Shown here piece after piece: positions 1 through 8,943 of a stretch of 64,000 bases of DNA. Location of the stretch: positions 62,001 to 126,000 of the forward strand of contig NZ_VZDQ01000021.1 of the NCBI RefSeq assembly GCF_009602435.1, read 5' to 3'. The notes beneath the pieces are model-generated. The model worked only from the letters and a program-made list of their open reading frames with translations. It was not told the DNA's origin and made no database searches. How positions within the stretch are numbered: position 1 is the first letter of the stretch; every line of letters begins with the position of its first letter. The position numbers and the translations under genes were made by a program. The DNA is from Sediminibacillus terrae. Its GTDB lineage: Bacteria; Bacillota; Bacilli; Bacillales; Amphibacillaceae.

Positions 1-251
<251 letters not shown>

Positions 252-254
252 ATC

Positions 255-1232
255 ATGGCTCAAATGACAATGATCCAAGCAATTACAGATGCCTTGCGCA
301 CTGAATTGAAAAATGATGAAAATGTGCTGGTTTACGGGGAAGACGTCGGTAAAAACGGCGGTGTTTTCCGTGCTACTGAAGGGCTGCAAGATGAATTCGG
401 AGAAGATCGCGTATTTGACACACCGCTTGCTGAATCAGGCATCGGCGGTATTTCCATCGGTCTTGCTTTGCAAGGATTCCGTCCAGTACCTGAAATTCAA
501 TTCTTTGGCTTCGTTTATGAAGCAATGGATGCCATCAACGGACAAATGGCTCGCATGCGTTACCGTTCCGGTGGTACGAAGGCACAGCCTATAACAATCC
601 GTTCACCATTCGGCGGTGGTGTTCATACACCAGAATTGCACGCCGATTCACTGGAAGGATTGATTGCGCAACAACCGGGCATGAAAGTTGTCATTCCTTC
701 TTCTCCTTACGATGCAAAAGGATTGTTGATTTCATCCATCCGCGATAACGATCCGGTTGTGTTCCTTGAACACATGAAGCTTTATCGTTCTTTCCGGGAG
801 GAAGTTCCGGAAGAAGAATATACAATCGATCTTGGAAAAGCCGAAGTGAAACGCGAAGGTGCGGATGTGACACTCGTTGCTTATGGTGCGATGGTCCATT
901 CTTCATTGAAAGCAGCCGAAGAACTTGAAAAGAACGGCGTAAGTGCGGAAGTTATCGATTTAAGAACCGTAATGCCGATCGATATGGATACAATCTTGGA
1001 ATCTGTGAAGAAAACAAATCGGGTAGTAGTGGTCCAGGAAGCACAGCGCCAGGCTGGTGTTGCTGCGCATATCATTGCCGAGATTCAAGAGCGGGCGATT
1101 CTTCACCTGGAAGCTCCTGTACTGCGGGTAACTGCTCCTGATACGGTATATGCGTTCTCTCAAGCAGAAGAAGTTTGGCTTCCAAACTATAACGATATAA
1201 TTGAAAGAGTCAACCAAGTAGTTAATTTCTAA
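255..1232 (+). CDS. pdhB: Pyruvate dehydrogenase E1 component, beta subunit
   Basis: A 325-residue cytosolic protein, the usual length for the E1 beta subunit of the pyruvate dehydrogenase complex. With E1 alpha it decarboxylates pyruvate and passes the acetyl group to lipoyl-E2. Visible family features are the N-terminal [16 protein letters not shown] segment and [17 protein letters not shown] (pyrimidine-binding region), then [19 protein letters not shown], and a transketolase C-terminal domain from about residue 200 with [12 protein letters not shown] and [11 protein letters not shown] 255 follows an AGGAG-type site that overlaps the end of pdhA, so the two subunits are probably translationally coupled. 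No oddity was seen. Confidence 0.97.
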   Translation: MAQMTMIQAITDALRTELKNDENVLVYGEDVGKNGGVFRATEGLQDEFGEDRVFDTPLAESGIGGISIGLALQGFRPVPEIQFFGFVYEAMDAINGQMARMRYRSGGTKAQPITIRSPFGGGVHTPELHADSLEGLIAQQPGMKVVIPSSPYDAKGLLISSIRDNDPVVFLEHMKLYRSFREEVPEEEYTIDLGKAEVKREGADVTLVAYGAMVHSSLKAAEELEKNGVSAEVIDLRTVMPIDMDTILESVKKTNRVVVVQEAQRQAGVAAHIIAEIQERAILHLEAPVLRVTAPDTVYAFSQAEEVWLPNYNDIIERVNQVVNF

Positions 1233-1260
1233 AGAGAACCTGAGATAGGAGGCAATATAA

Positions 1261-2556
1261 ATGGCTTTTGAATTCAAGCTTCCGGATATCGGTGAAGGTA
1301 TCCATGAAGGCGAAATAGTAAAATGGTTCGTAAAAGAAGGCGACCAGGTCAATGAAGATGACGTGCTTTGCGAAGTGCAAAACGACAAGGCCGTTGTTGA
1401 AATTCCGTCTCCAGTAGAGGGAACTGTCAAAGATGTGAAAGTAGAAGAAGGAACGGTTGCCGTTGTAGGCGACGTCATCATTACGCTTGACGCAGAAGGT
1501 TATGAATCAGAAGACGGTGGAGAAGAAGAAGCTCCTGCAGAGGAAGAAGCTCCTGCGTCCGAAGACAAGACTGCTGCAGATCAAGAACAGCCTGCCGCAA
1601 GTGCGGATGACAGTGATGAAGATTCTGATAAACGTGTCATTGCAATGCCTTCTGTACGTAAATATGCTCGTGACAACAACGTGAAAATCTCTAAGGTACA
1701 GGGTACAGGTAAGAATGGCCGAGTTACCAAAGAAGATGTAGACAGTTACTTGAACGGAGGACAGCAGCCTGCCGCTGAACAAACAGAACAACAACAGCCG
1801 GCTGACGACCAATCTGCTGCTCCTGCTGCTGCTCAAACTGTTCCGGAGGGTGAATTCCCTGAAACCCGCGAGAAAATGAGCGGCATCCGTAAATCTATCG
1901 CTAAAGCAATGGTTAATTCGAAAACAAAAGCTCCACACGTTACACTTCATGATGATGTGGATGTTACTGAGCTGGTAGCTCATAGAAAGAAATTCAAAGC
2001 TGTTGCTGCTGAACAGGAAATCAAGCTTACGTATCTTCCTTATGTCGTAAAAGCATTGGTTTCTGCTCTGCGAAAGTATCCGATCTTAAATGCATCCATT
2101 GATGAGAATACGGATGAAATTGTTCAAAAACATTACTACAATATCGGTATTGCTGCTGATACGGATAAAGGATTGCTCGTACCAGTTGTCAAAAATGCCG
2201 ATGCTAAATCCATCTTTGCGATTTCTCAAGAAATCAATGAATTGGCAGTCAAAGCAAGAGATGGTAAACTTAGTCCGAATGAAATGAAAGGTGCTTCAAG
2301 CACTATTTCCAATATCGGTTCTGCAGGCGGACAATGGTTCACACCTGTGCTTAACTACCCAGAAGCAGCCATCTTAGGAATTGGACGTATCGCTGAGAAA
2401 CCTGTCGTACGTGACGGTGAAATTGTAGTGGCTCCAGTACTGAGTCTGTCTCTAAGCTTTGATCACCGTATCGTAGACGGCGCTACAGCCCAAATGGCAC
2501 TAAATCAAATCAAGCGTCTGTTGAACGATCCACAATTAATTATGATGGAGGCGTAA
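1261..2556 (+). CDS. pdhC: Dihydrolipoamide acetyltransferase, E2 of pyruvate dehydrogenase
   Basis: A 431-residue E2 core subunit. The N-terminal lipoyl domain (about 1-76) carries the lipoylated lysine K43 in the QNDKAVVE motif. A long Ala/Pro/Glu-rich linker follows, then a peripheral-subunit-binding domain (about 125-165, [10 protein letters not shown] and GRVTKEDV), a second Ala/Gln/Pro linker, and the acyltransferase domain ending in [13 protein letters not shown] with the catalytic histidine. E2 transfers the acetyl group to CoA and forms the core of the complex. There is one lipoyl domain only, as in other Bacillus E2 proteins. ATG 1261 has AGGAGG 7 bases upstream. The linkers are notably acidic. 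Confidence 0.97.
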   Translation: MAFEFKLPDIGEGIHEGEIVKWFVKEGDQVNEDDVLCEVQNDKAVVEIPSPVEGTVKDVKVEEGTVAVVGDVIITLDAEGYESEDGGEEEAPAEEEAPASEDKTAADQEQPAASADDSDEDSDKRVIAMPSVRKYARDNNVKISKVQGTGKNGRVTKEDVDSYLNGGQQPAAEQTEQQQPADDQSAAPAAAQTVPEGEFPETREKMSGIRKSIAKAMVNSKTKAPHVTLHDDVDVTELVAHRKKFKAVAAEQEIKLTYLPYVVKALVSALRKYPILNASIDENTDEIVQKHYYNIGIAADTDKGLLVPVVKNADAKSIFAISQEINELAVKARDGKLSPNEMKGASSTISNIGSAGGQWFTPVLNYPEAAILGIGRIAEKPVVRDGEIVVAPVLSLSLSFDHRIVDGATAQMALNQIKRLLNDPQLIMMEA

Positions 2557-2559
2557 ATT

Positions 2560-3969
2560 ATGGTAGTAGGAGATTTCCCGATCGAATTAGACACACTAGT
2601 AGTCGGCGCCGGACCAGGCGGTTATGTAGCCGCCATCCGGGCTGCCCAAACCGGCCAGAAGGTCACTATTGTCGATAAAGGCAATTTGGGCGGTGTTTGC
2701 TTAAATGTCGGCTGTATTCCTTCCAAAGCTTTGATTCAAGCAGGGCATCGTGTCGAACAGGCACATGGCGAAGATGAGCTTGGAATTAAAACGGAAAACG
2801 TCAGTGTGGACTTTTCAAAAGTTCAAGAATGGAAAGGTTCCGTTGTCAATAAACTGACTAGCGGAGTGGAAGGACTTCTTAAAGCAAACAAAGTGGACAT
2901 TGTAAAAGGGGAAGTTTACTTTGTCGATAAAAATACAGTAAAAGTAATGGACGAGAAAAATTCTCAAACTTATACGTTTAATAACTGTATAATCGCTACA
3001 GGTTCCAGCCCGATCGAACTTCCGACTTTCAAATTCTCCGACCGTGTGCTTGATTCTACCGGAGCACTCAACCTAAATGAAATTCCGGAAAAATTGGTAG
3101 TGATCGGCGGAGGTTATGTCGGTACAGAGTTGGGTACTGCTTATGCCAACTTCGGTACGCAAGTGACGATCCTGGAAGGTACGAAAGATATCCTGGGCGG
3201 CTTTGAAAAGCAGATGACGTCTCTGGTGAAGCGCCGTCTGAAATCCAAAGGTGTTGAAATTGTCACCAATGCAATGGCCAAAGGGGTAGAAGAAACCGAC
3301 AAAGGTGTTAAAGTGACCTACGAAGTAAAAGATAATCAAGAGGTTATCGAAGCCGATTACGTACTTGTCACAGTCGGCCGTCGTCCGAACACTGCTGAAA
3401 TCGGCCTCGAACAAGTCGGCATCGATTTGGACGACAGAGGATTGATTAAGATTGACAAGCAGTGTCGCACAAACGTAGATAACATCTTTGCGATTGGTGA
3501 TATTGTTGCTGGTCCTCCACTAGCGCATAAGGCGTCTTATGAAGGTAAAGTGGCAGCCGAAGTAATCGGTGGAGAAAAATCAGAAATCGACTATAACGGT
3601 ATCCCTGCTGTTGTATTTTCTGAGCCTGAACTGGCCACAGTTGGATACGATGAGCAAAGCGCCAAGGATGATGGATATGAAGTAAAAGCATCTAAATTCC
3701 CATTTGCTGCAAATGGCCGTGCTTTGTCTCTTAATGAAAGTGATGGATTTGTAAAACTTATCACTAGAAAAGAGGACGGTTTGGTTATTGGAGCTCAAGT
3801 TGCCGGACCAAATGCCAGTGACATGATTGCCGAACTTGGCTTGGCTATTGAAGCGGGAATGACAGCGGAAGACCTTGCGCTTACCATTCATGCGCATCCA
3901 ACGCTTGGTGAAATCACCATGGAAGCAGCAGAAGTTGCTCTTGGTACACCGGTTCATATTGCTAAATAA
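2560..3969 (+). CDS. pdhD: Dihydrolipoamide dehydrogenase, E3
   Basis: A 469-residue flavoprotein that reoxidises dihydrolipoamide with NAD+. The FAD-binding [11 protein letters not shown] motif sits at 16-26 and the redox-active disulfide is C47/C52 in [15 protein letters not shown]. The NAD-binding [13 protein letters not shown] is mid-protein, and the C-terminal HAHPTLGE supplies the histidine base. It starts 3 bases after pdhC. In Bacillus the same E3 commonly also serves 2-oxoglutarate dehydrogenase (family knowledge, not visible here). It is the last gene of the operon, closed by a strong terminator. Confidence 0.97.
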   Translation: MVVGDFPIELDTLVVGAGPGGYVAAIRAAQTGQKVTIVDKGNLGGVCLNVGCIPSKALIQAGHRVEQAHGEDELGIKTENVSVDFSKVQEWKGSVVNKLTSGVEGLLKANKVDIVKGEVYFVDKNTVKVMDEKNSQTYTFNNCIIATGSSPIELPTFKFSDRVLDSTGALNLNEIPEKLVVIGGGYVGTELGTAYANFGTQVTILEGTKDILGGFEKQMTSLVKRRLKSKGVEIVTNAMAKGVEETDKGVKVTYEVKDNQEVIEADYVLVTVGRRPNTAEIGLEQVGIDLDDRGLIKIDKQCRTNVDNIFAIGDIVAGPPLAHKASYEGKVAAEVIGGEKSEIDYNGIPAVVFSEPELATVGYDEQSAKDDGYEVKASKFPFAANGRALSLNESDGFVKLITRKEDGLVIGAQVAGPNASDMIAELGLAIEAGMTAEDLALTIHAHPTLGEITMEAAEVALGTPVHIAK

Positions 3970-3980
3970 ATTTAAATGTA

Positions 3981-4020
3981 AAAACCTCCAGAAGTTCTAA
4001 TCTACTTCTGGAGGTTTTTT
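3981..4020 (+). terminator. Rho-independent terminator of pdhABCD
   Basis: A 15-bp perfect stem (3981-3995 with 4004-4018) around an 8-base loop, ending in a T run. It starts 11 bases after the pdhD stop. Confidence 0.95.
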
Positions 4021-4113
4021 AGTTTGGCTCAATACCGAATGTGGTGGTGTGATTTTACTTCCACCCTCTCTTTATTGAAAGGCTCATTCTAAAAAAACTA
4101 TTTTACTCAGACC

Positions 4114-4225
4114 GCAGAGGAAATAAACTCGCTTTCCGCGGACGAACGCCCGAGCCTCCTCACAAAGCCCGCTGTGGGGTCTCGGCCGCCCGTTTTTCCG
4201 CAGGATCCTCGCTTATTTCCTCTGC
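4114..4225 (+). repeat. Box-family hairpin element (112 bp), copy 1
   Basis: The outer arms GCAGAGGAAATAA (4114-4126) and TTATTTCCTCTGC (4213-4225) are perfect 13-bp inverted repeats. Box 1, GCTTTCCGCGG (4131-4141), pairs through CCGCGG with box 2, CCGCAGGATCC (4198-4208). The middle, 4150-4186, can form a further imperfect hairpin. The same architecture recurs in the other box-family copies in this window. Confidence 0.75.
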
Positions 4226-4344
4226 TACGCTATTTCGCTCTATAGAGCCTTTTAAACCGATTGCTGCCATAAAATTTCTTTTAGAAATCAAAGAAAATCA
4301 CTTCTTTTTCGTGTACCCTCTGTTGATTCCACGATGAGCGTTCG

Positions 4345-4445
4345 GTGGTGACGCCTGCGGGAACAGCGCGAGCCGAAGATCCACTTGGTCAAGTGTTTTT
4401 CTTGACCAAGTTAGCTGAGGCCGTGCCCGCGGCAAGCATCCATCC
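4345..4445 (-). repeat. Box-family hairpin element, decayed minus-oriented copy
   Basis: It contains the diagnostic apical hairpin CTTGGTCAAG (4384-4393), a 7-base loop, and CTTGACCAAG (4401-4410). It also has a box 1 relative read on the minus strand (4426-4437, one base different) and a shortened box 2 (about 4350-4361). The outer stem is not well conserved. Confidence 0.65.
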
Positions 4446-4633
4446 AAAAGCGATTGGTGAGTATCAACAACAATCTTTAAAATCTCTTCTAGATTAGAAA
4501 GGAATTTTTCAGTGGCCTCGAGGGAATGAGTGTGTTTTTTGCACAATGCAGGAATACCCATCACGACAGAAGGCACCACCACATTCAGTATAGAGCCTAA
4601 GATTCAGGGACACTCCTCTTTAAATTGAAAGAA

Positions 4634-4673
4634 AAGCGGCCTGGGGTGGAAATTGCATTCCCCTCAGGCCGCT
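4634..4673 (-). terminator. Terminator of slp (minus strand)
   Basis: An imperfect GC-rich stem, AAGCGGCCTG with CAGGCCGCTT, is followed on the minus strand by CTTTTCTTTC. It is about 100 bases downstream of the slp stop. The flanking 4607-4614 and 4709-4715 (GGGACACT/AGTGTCCC) can extend the structure. Confidence 0.7.
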
Positions 4674-4774
4674 TAAAATGCTGCTTATCCTAGTATTTCA
4701 GTTCTTCAGTGTCCCAACCCTCCTAATGGTGGGTTTAACCAGTCGGTGGTGCGGTAACATGCTCTGAAGCTTTC

Positions 4775-5155
4775 TCAATTGACTGTTTTCAGCAGCTGCT
4801 GTAACACTTCTGATTTTTTTGTATCACCGCTTAAAGTCGAAATTGTCTCTCCATCTTTCACAATAACAAGTGATGGATATTCACCAATTTCTTTCCTTTT
4901 CGCTGCTTCTTTTGTGGTTTTTTTACGCTCTATACTATCCAGTTGTTCAGGATAATCTTGTTTTAAGTCCCAAATGGCGGTTAAATATTCGTTTTCTATT
5001 TTGGGATTTGAATTGGTTGAATAATAAAAGACCTGATAATCACTCGGTGCGAAGCTTACTTCTTCGATTGGATGCTTCGCATTGCAACTAGTGGAAAACA
5101 AAACTAAGCCCACAAAAATCAAGGTAAGCCATCTTTGCTTAGTGATATGCCGCAC
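4775..5155 (-). CDS. slp: Small lipoprotein, Slp family
   Basis: A 126-residue secreted lipoprotein. The hydrophobic signal (about residues 9-23) ends at FSTSC, an imperfect lipobox with the lipidated cysteine at about 24. The mature part ends with YPSLVIVKDGETISTLSGD, a small thioredoxin-like pattern without a CxxC pair. In B. subtilis slp (small peptidoglycan-associated lipoprotein) sits directly after pdhD and before speA. Here it is still after pdhD but on the opposite strand, and two further genes separate it from speA. Its exact function is not known to me. ATG 5155 is preceded by GGAAGGTG. Confidence 0.75.
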   Translation of the reverse strand: MRHITKQRWLTLIFVGLVLFSTSCNAKHPIEEVSFAPSDYQVFYYSTNSNPKIENEYLTAIWDLKQDYPEQLDSIERKKTTKEAAKRKEIGEYPSLVIVKDGETISTLSGDTKKSEVLQQLLKTVN

Positions 5156-5230
5156 CTTCCTTTTGTTTGATGTCGTATAGCTACATCATAACAAAAAAAA
5201 CGCCAAAAACAGCTTTTATAACCTAATTGT

Positions 5231-5273
5231 TAACAAAATGAAACAGGAGCGCGAATCGTGTAACAAAATGAAA
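5231..5273 (-). promoter_or_regulatory. Pair of direct repeats upstream of slp (possible operator)
   Basis: TAACAAAATGAAA occurs at 5231-5243 and again at 5261-5273, exactly 30 bp apart (about three helical turns), 76-118 bp upstream of the slp start. This could be a tandem regulator site; no known regulator is recognised. Confidence 0.35.
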
Positions 5274-5464
5274 TGAAAGCAACAACGGTGTGACGGAGTC
5301 AGTTTCAATTTGGACAAAAGGATGCCCGTACCTGCGTGAAGAAATATCCAATAGCATTCGATTTATCTAACAATGGGATGACGGTAAAACAGACTTTCAT
5401 TCCGGATGCTTCTCGAACTTCCGTCCAAGGACGGAACCGCTTCCTTCAGGGTTGGATGAAATGC

Positions 5465-5503
5465 AAAAAAAACACCGAACGGGTCGAATCCCGTTCGGTG
5501 TTT
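5465..5503 (-). terminator. Terminator of the opuD-like gene
   Basis: A 14-bp perfect stem with core ACCGAACG/CGTTCGGT (5470-5483 with 5490-5503) and a 6-base loop, followed on the minus strand by a run of T. It lies 33 bases past the stop. Confidence 0.93.
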
Positions 5504-5535
5504 GCTCTGGCGGAAACCTTTTATCCCAGCCATTG

Positions 5536-7077
5536 TTATCTGTTTTCTTTCTTAGGCCGGCGTAAGTCCACTGTGGCCGCTTCCTCCCGAAATGATTTGA
5601 CCAGTGAGAATACGACCAAAATCATAATAATAGCAAATGGAAAAGCAGCAATGATGGAAGCTGTTTGCAACGTTTCCAGCCCCCCTTGCCACAGCAGGAT
5701 AGCTGCAGCAGCCGACTGGATGATACCCCAAACAAACTTCACGCGGTTTTGTGGATTCAAACCGCCGCCTGTGGTCTGCATTCCTAGTACAAATGTTGCA
5801 GAGTCCGCAGATGTGATAAAGAAAGTACTAATCAGCAATACAGCTAAAATCGACATGATCAAGCCGAGAGGATAGGACTCCAATACTGCGAATAAAGCGA
5901 TTTCTGTTCCCATGTCATTAACGTAATGAATGATGTCCTGTCCACCATAAAATTCAAGATTTATTGCAGACCCTCCGAATACAGAGAACCACAGTGCGCC
6001 GAATATAGTAGGCACTAGAAGGACGCCTAATACGAATTCCCTGATAGTCCTTCCTTTTGAAACTCTGGCAATGAAGGTACCGACAAATGGTGCCCATGCA
6101 ATCCACCATGCCCAGTAGAATATCGTCCAGCCTTGAATCCAAGTGTTGTCCTGATCAAAAGGCGTTAGACGGAAACTCATGTTGACTATGTTGGCAGCAT
6201 AATTACCAAGAGAAGTGGTGAATAAATCCATGATGAAATTAGTAGGTCCGGCAAATAATAGAAACAGCATTAACAGAATCGCCAATACAATATTCGTGTT
6301 ACTCAGGTACTTTATTCCTTTGTTAAGCCCTGTCATGGCTGAGAGCAAATAAAGCACGGTCACGATGGCGATTATGACTAACTGTACAGTCATCGTCCGG
6401 TCTATACCCGGAAAGATGAAGGCAAGACCGCCACTGATCTGGATAGCCCCGAGACCTAGAGAAGTGGCGACACCGAAGATGGTCGCAAACACTACGATAA
6501 AATCGACAAGGGTGCCCCAGCCGCCTTTCACTTTTTCGCCGAATAATGGCTCTAGAATGGAACTTACCAGACCGGGAGCGCCTTTCCTGAATTTGAAATA
6601 GGCAAGAGCCAGGGCAATGACAGCATAGATTCCCCAAGGGTGCAGTCCCCAGTGGAAGAAGCTGTAACGCATTGCTGTGCGGGCAGCTTCGGCAGAACCC
6701 TCGCTAATATTTCCGTCTGGTGGAGTGTGAAAATGGGAAAGTGGCTCGGCAGCTCCCCAGAAGACTAATCCTATGCCCATTCCGGCACTGAAGAGCATGG
6801 CAAACCAGGTTAAGTAATTATACTCTGGGCGATCTTCGGGTTTACCAAGCCGTATGTTTCCGTACTTGGAAAAAATAAGGAAAATCGCAAACACCAGGAA
6901 TCCAGTAGCTGATAATAAATAGAACCAGCCGAACTTTTCAACGATAAACCCTTGGATGGAACTAGTCACATTATCTAAATTGCCATTAGGCAAGACACTA
7001 TCCGGAACCAAGCCCCAGACGATAAAAATGATAGCTACAGCAAGGGAAATATAAAAAACTCTGGTAATTTTATTCAT
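5536..7077 (-). CDS. opuD: BCCT-family glycine betaine transporter, OpuD-like
   Basis: A 513-residue membrane protein with about 12 hydrophobic segments, the same length as B. subtilis OpuD. BCCT signatures are clear: WFAMLFSAGMGIGLVFWGAAEP near residue 90-110, FFHWGLHPWGIYA, and the Trp-rich segment FYWAWWIAWAPFVGTFIARV (about residue 320), then GRTIREF and FFITSADSATFVLGMQT. It imports glycine betaine with sodium as an osmoprotectant in the cytoplasmic membrane. The substrate is inferred from overall similarity; choline or ectoine uptake by related BCCT proteins cannot be excluded. ATG 7077 is preceded by AGGAAAGGAACG. It is monocistronic, between slp and a divergent deacetylase gene. Confidence 0.92.
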   Translation of the reverse strand: MNKITRVFYISLAVAIIFIVWGLVPDSVLPNGNLDNVTSSIQGFIVEKFGWFYLLSATGFLVFAIFLIFSKYGNIRLGKPEDRPEYNYLTWFAMLFSAGMGIGLVFWGAAEPLSHFHTPPDGNISEGSAEAARTAMRYSFFHWGLHPWGIYAVIALALAYFKFRKGAPGLVSSILEPLFGEKVKGGWGTLVDFIVVFATIFGVATSLGLGAIQISGGLAFIFPGIDRTMTVQLVIIAIVTVLYLLSAMTGLNKGIKYLSNTNIVLAILLMLFLLFAGPTNFIMDLFTTSLGNYAANIVNMSFRLTPFDQDNTWIQGWTIFYWAWWIAWAPFVGTFIARVSKGRTIREFVLGVLLVPTIFGALWFSVFGGSAINLEFYGGQDIIHYVNDMGTEIALFAVLESYPLGLIMSILAVLLISTFFITSADSATFVLGMQTTGGGLNPQNRVKFVWGIIQSAAAAILLWQGGLETLQTASIIAAFPFAIIMILVVFSLVKSFREEAATVDLRRPKKENR

Positions 7078-7161
7078 TTTTTCTCGTTCCTTTCCTTTAT
7101 TATTTTTTTAATGAACTCTTTGCTGTTTATAAAACCACAATTATTTATTAAAACATAATTT

Positions 7162-7227
7162 GTCCATCTTTCAAAATGGTTTGCTGTTTCTTGGTGTCAA
7201 GGAATGGTCTTAATATGTCCATCTTTT
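7162..7227 (-). promoter_or_regulatory. Direct repeats upstream of the opuD-like gene
   Basis: TGTCCATCTTT is present at 7162-7172 and 7217-7227, 55 bp apart, in the AT-rich upstream region of the transporter. A possible regulator site; no convincing promoter could be assigned next to it. The rest of 7078-7383 shows nothing else I can name. Confidence 0.25.
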
Positions 7228-7383
7228 TGTAGGTGATTCTTTGGTATGGGGGGAAGAGAAGAGAGTCCGCTTCGTCAAAACTCGACAAAAAATTGTGCAT
7301 AAAATAAGAGTACCCCTGTCAGCTTTGCTTTAAACACCTTTAAAAATCCTTCTTTTTCACTAGAAAATTCTTGTTTGGAGTGG

Positions 7384-7412
7384 TTCCCAACTTTTAGTCG
7401 ATTATTTATAAT
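7384..7412 (+). promoter_or_regulatory. Putative sigma-A promoter of the deacetylase gene
   Basis: The -10 is TATAAT at 7407-7412. A weak -35 TTCCCA (7384-7389) sits at 17-bp spacing, about 40 bases before the GTG start. Confidence 0.5.
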
Positions 7413-7450
7413 AAAGAGACAGGATATGACAAACAGCAGGAGGTTTAACG

Positions 7451-8335
7451 GTGAAAAAACGCATATTCATTTGGATGGGAATAATCAGTCTGCTTATTGT
7501 TGCCGGCTGCAGTCAATTGTCTACTTCGGCAGGAGATGACAAAGACAAACAACATACGGAAAAAAAAGAAGATGTCGAGGAACAGTCAAAGGAGACAGAT
7601 GTGCAAGAAAATCAGGCGAAAACCGATACGGATAAAAGCAAGAAATCAGAACAAGCAACGGCCCAACATGAAAAGGAATCGGATGACAGGACCGAAAAGC
7701 CTCAATATGAACTGACAGATAACTGGTCGATTCAACCTATCGATGATCAAGCAAAAGAAAACGTAGTGCTGTTGACCATTGACGATGCACCAGACAAGCA
7801 TGCACTTGAAATGGCTAACACGTTGAAAGAATTAGATGCCAAAGCAATATTCTTCGTCAACGGGCACTTTTTGGAGAGAGAAGAACAAAAGAAAATATTA
7901 AAGAAAATACATGATATGGGATTTTTAATTGGCAACCATACATACCATCATCAGGCTTTGGTCGATGCGACGAAGGAGGAGCAAAAAAAAGAAATTGTCA
8001 GTTTGAATGATTTAATTGAAGAGATCATTGGAGAAAGACCGAAATTTTTCAGGGCGCCTAATGGCCAGAATACTGATTATTCAAAGCAGATCGCCAAAGA
8101 GGAAGGGATGCTTCTTATGAATTGGTCTTATGGCTATGACTGGAATGAGGAGTATATGGATGAAGATGCGCTTGCTGATATAATGGTGAATACCGAACTA
8201 TTGGGTAACGGGTCAAATCTGCTGATGCATGACCGTGAATGGACCGCCAAGGCTCTGGAAGAGATCGTGTCAGGTTTGCGGGGAAAAGGATATGAAATTG
8301 TCGATCCAGGATTAATAAAAACCGCGGACGAATAG
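7451..8335 (+). CDS. Lipoprotein polysaccharide (chitin/peptidoglycan) deacetylase, NodB domain
   Basis: A 294-residue exported lipoprotein. It has a signal peptide with lipobox VAGC (Cys about 20), then a highly charged Lys/Glu/Asp linker (about 25-85), then a NodB deacetylase domain (about 95-285). Catalytic motifs are visible: TIDDAPD (motif 1, Asp pair), NHTYHH (metal histidines), RAPNGQNT (motif 3), WSYGYDWNE (motif 4) and LLMHDR (motif 5). It should remove N-acetyl groups from cell-wall polysaccharide outside the membrane; the precise substrate is not determinable. GTG 7451 is chosen because AGCAGGAGG lies just upstream and the signal peptide begins there. The acidic linker fits a salt-adapted organism. 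Confidence 0.88.
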   Translation: MKKRIFIWMGIISLLIVAGCSQLSTSAGDDKDKQHTEKKEDVEEQSKETDVQENQAKTDTDKSKKSEQATAQHEKESDDRTEKPQYELTDNWSIQPIDDQAKENVVLLTIDDAPDKHALEMANTLKELDAKAIFFVNGHFLEREEQKKILKKIHDMGFLIGNHTYHHQALVDATKEEQKKEIVSLNDLIEEIIGERPKFFRAPNGQNTDYSKQIAKEEGMLLMNWSYGYDWNEEYMDEDALADIMVNTELLGNGSNLLMHDREWTAKALEEIVSGLRGKGYEIVDPGLIKTADE

Positions 8336-8389
8336 AGTTTCTGCTCTTTAAAAAACAAGAGCCTGGGAAAAAGCATCGTGACCAAAATG

Positions 8390-8419
8390 AAAACCGAACG
8401 ATCATTCGTTCGGTTTTTT
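8390..8419 (+). terminator. Terminator of the deacetylase gene
   Basis: The stem AAAACCGAACG/CGTTCGGTTTT has a 6-base loop and a T run. It shares its core with several other terminators in this window. Confidence 0.93.
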
Positions 8420-8465
8420 TGATGAGCTAAAAGCAAATGCTATGAAAAGTGCAACGTTCCACTCC

Positions 8466-8579
8466 GGCAAGGTACTTCGCTTTCCGCGGGCACGGCTTCA
8501 GCTAACTTGGCAAAGAATATCGCTTTGCCAAGTGGATCTTCAGCTCACGCTCATCCCGCTGGAGTCTGCGTACCTTGCC
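8466..8579 (+). repeat. Box-family hairpin element (114 bp), isolated copy
   Basis: The outer arms GGCAAGGTAC (8466-8475) and GTACCTTGCC (8570-8579) are perfect inverted repeats. Box 1 GCTTTCCGCGGG is at 8479-8490 and box 2 CCCGCTGGAGTCT at 8555-8567. The apical hairpin is CTTGGCAAAG (8506-8515), a 7-base loop, CTTTGCCAAG (8523-8532). The remaining 8580-8850 between the deacetylase and speA holds nothing I recognise. Confidence 0.85.
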
Positions 8580-8855
8580 TCCGTTGAAGGAGAGACCTTC
8601 TCTTCAGATGTGTTTTCCGTGTTGCCCTATTTCTGTTACAGATAGAAAGCTGAGCTGCGTGGAAACCGCTTATTTATGCTATTATCAGATTGTAAAGAAT
8701 AAAGGAACTCCCATGCTGATGTCACTGTTTAGATACCTATCAGCCAATAGAAGAATACGGTTTATCTTGTCTTGAACATGTGGAAAATCAGAGCACAAAA
8801 ACGTAGCGATTCGAAGCACGTATCAAACAACAGGATAATAAGAAAATATACAAAT

Positions 8856-8900
8856 AAAACCGAACGAATTTGATTGGCATTTGGAATTCGCTCGGTTTTT
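8856..8900 (-). terminator. Terminator of speA, probably bidirectional
   Basis: AAAACCGAACGAATT pairs with AATTCGCTCGGTTTT (one mismatch). The minus-strand reading ends in TTTTATTTG, 44 bases past the speA stop. Confidence 0.85.
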
Positions 8901-8943
8901 GCTTTGTTGGTCATATTTTGTCCCGGACACTTGTATTTAGCGA

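Larger units (their letters stand above)
4026..4597. repeat. 572-bp repeat unit with terminal inverted repeats, containing two hairpin elements
   Basis: The ends, 4026-4049 and 4574-4597, are 24-bp inverted repeats matching at about 22 positions (GGCTCnATAC and a GAATGTGGTGGTG part). Inside are a box-family hairpin in plus orientation (4114-4225) and a second, partly decayed one in minus orientation (about 4345-4445). Related but shorter units lie at 12010-12308 and 14598-14891. All three share the left GTGGTGGTG-type end and parts of the interior, and the first two also share GAGGGAATGAGTGTG (near 4520 and 12230). No transposase or credible gene is inside, so this looks like a non-autonomous MITE-like unit. 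No clear target duplication was seen. Confidence 0.75.

Noticed and set aside
960-1481. 173-codon minus-strand frame across pdhB and pdhC
   Set aside because: It is antisense to two certain genes, with Ser/Thr-rich low-complexity translation.
4298-4582. 94-codon minus-strand frame inside the TIR unit
   Set aside because: It lies entirely in repeat sequence, with no start site or family resemblance.
5336-5875. 179-codon plus-strand frame antisense to the 3' part of the betaine transporter
   Set aside because: It overlaps a clear BCCT gene and its terminator. Composition is what the complementary strand of a membrane protein gene gives.
8442-8645. 67-codon frame with LQLTWQR and QVDLQL, also present on the minus strand at 26621-26806
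   Set aside because: It is the translation of the box-family hairpin stems in different copies, with no ribosome site or conserved ends. Probably the source of spurious hypothetical proteins.
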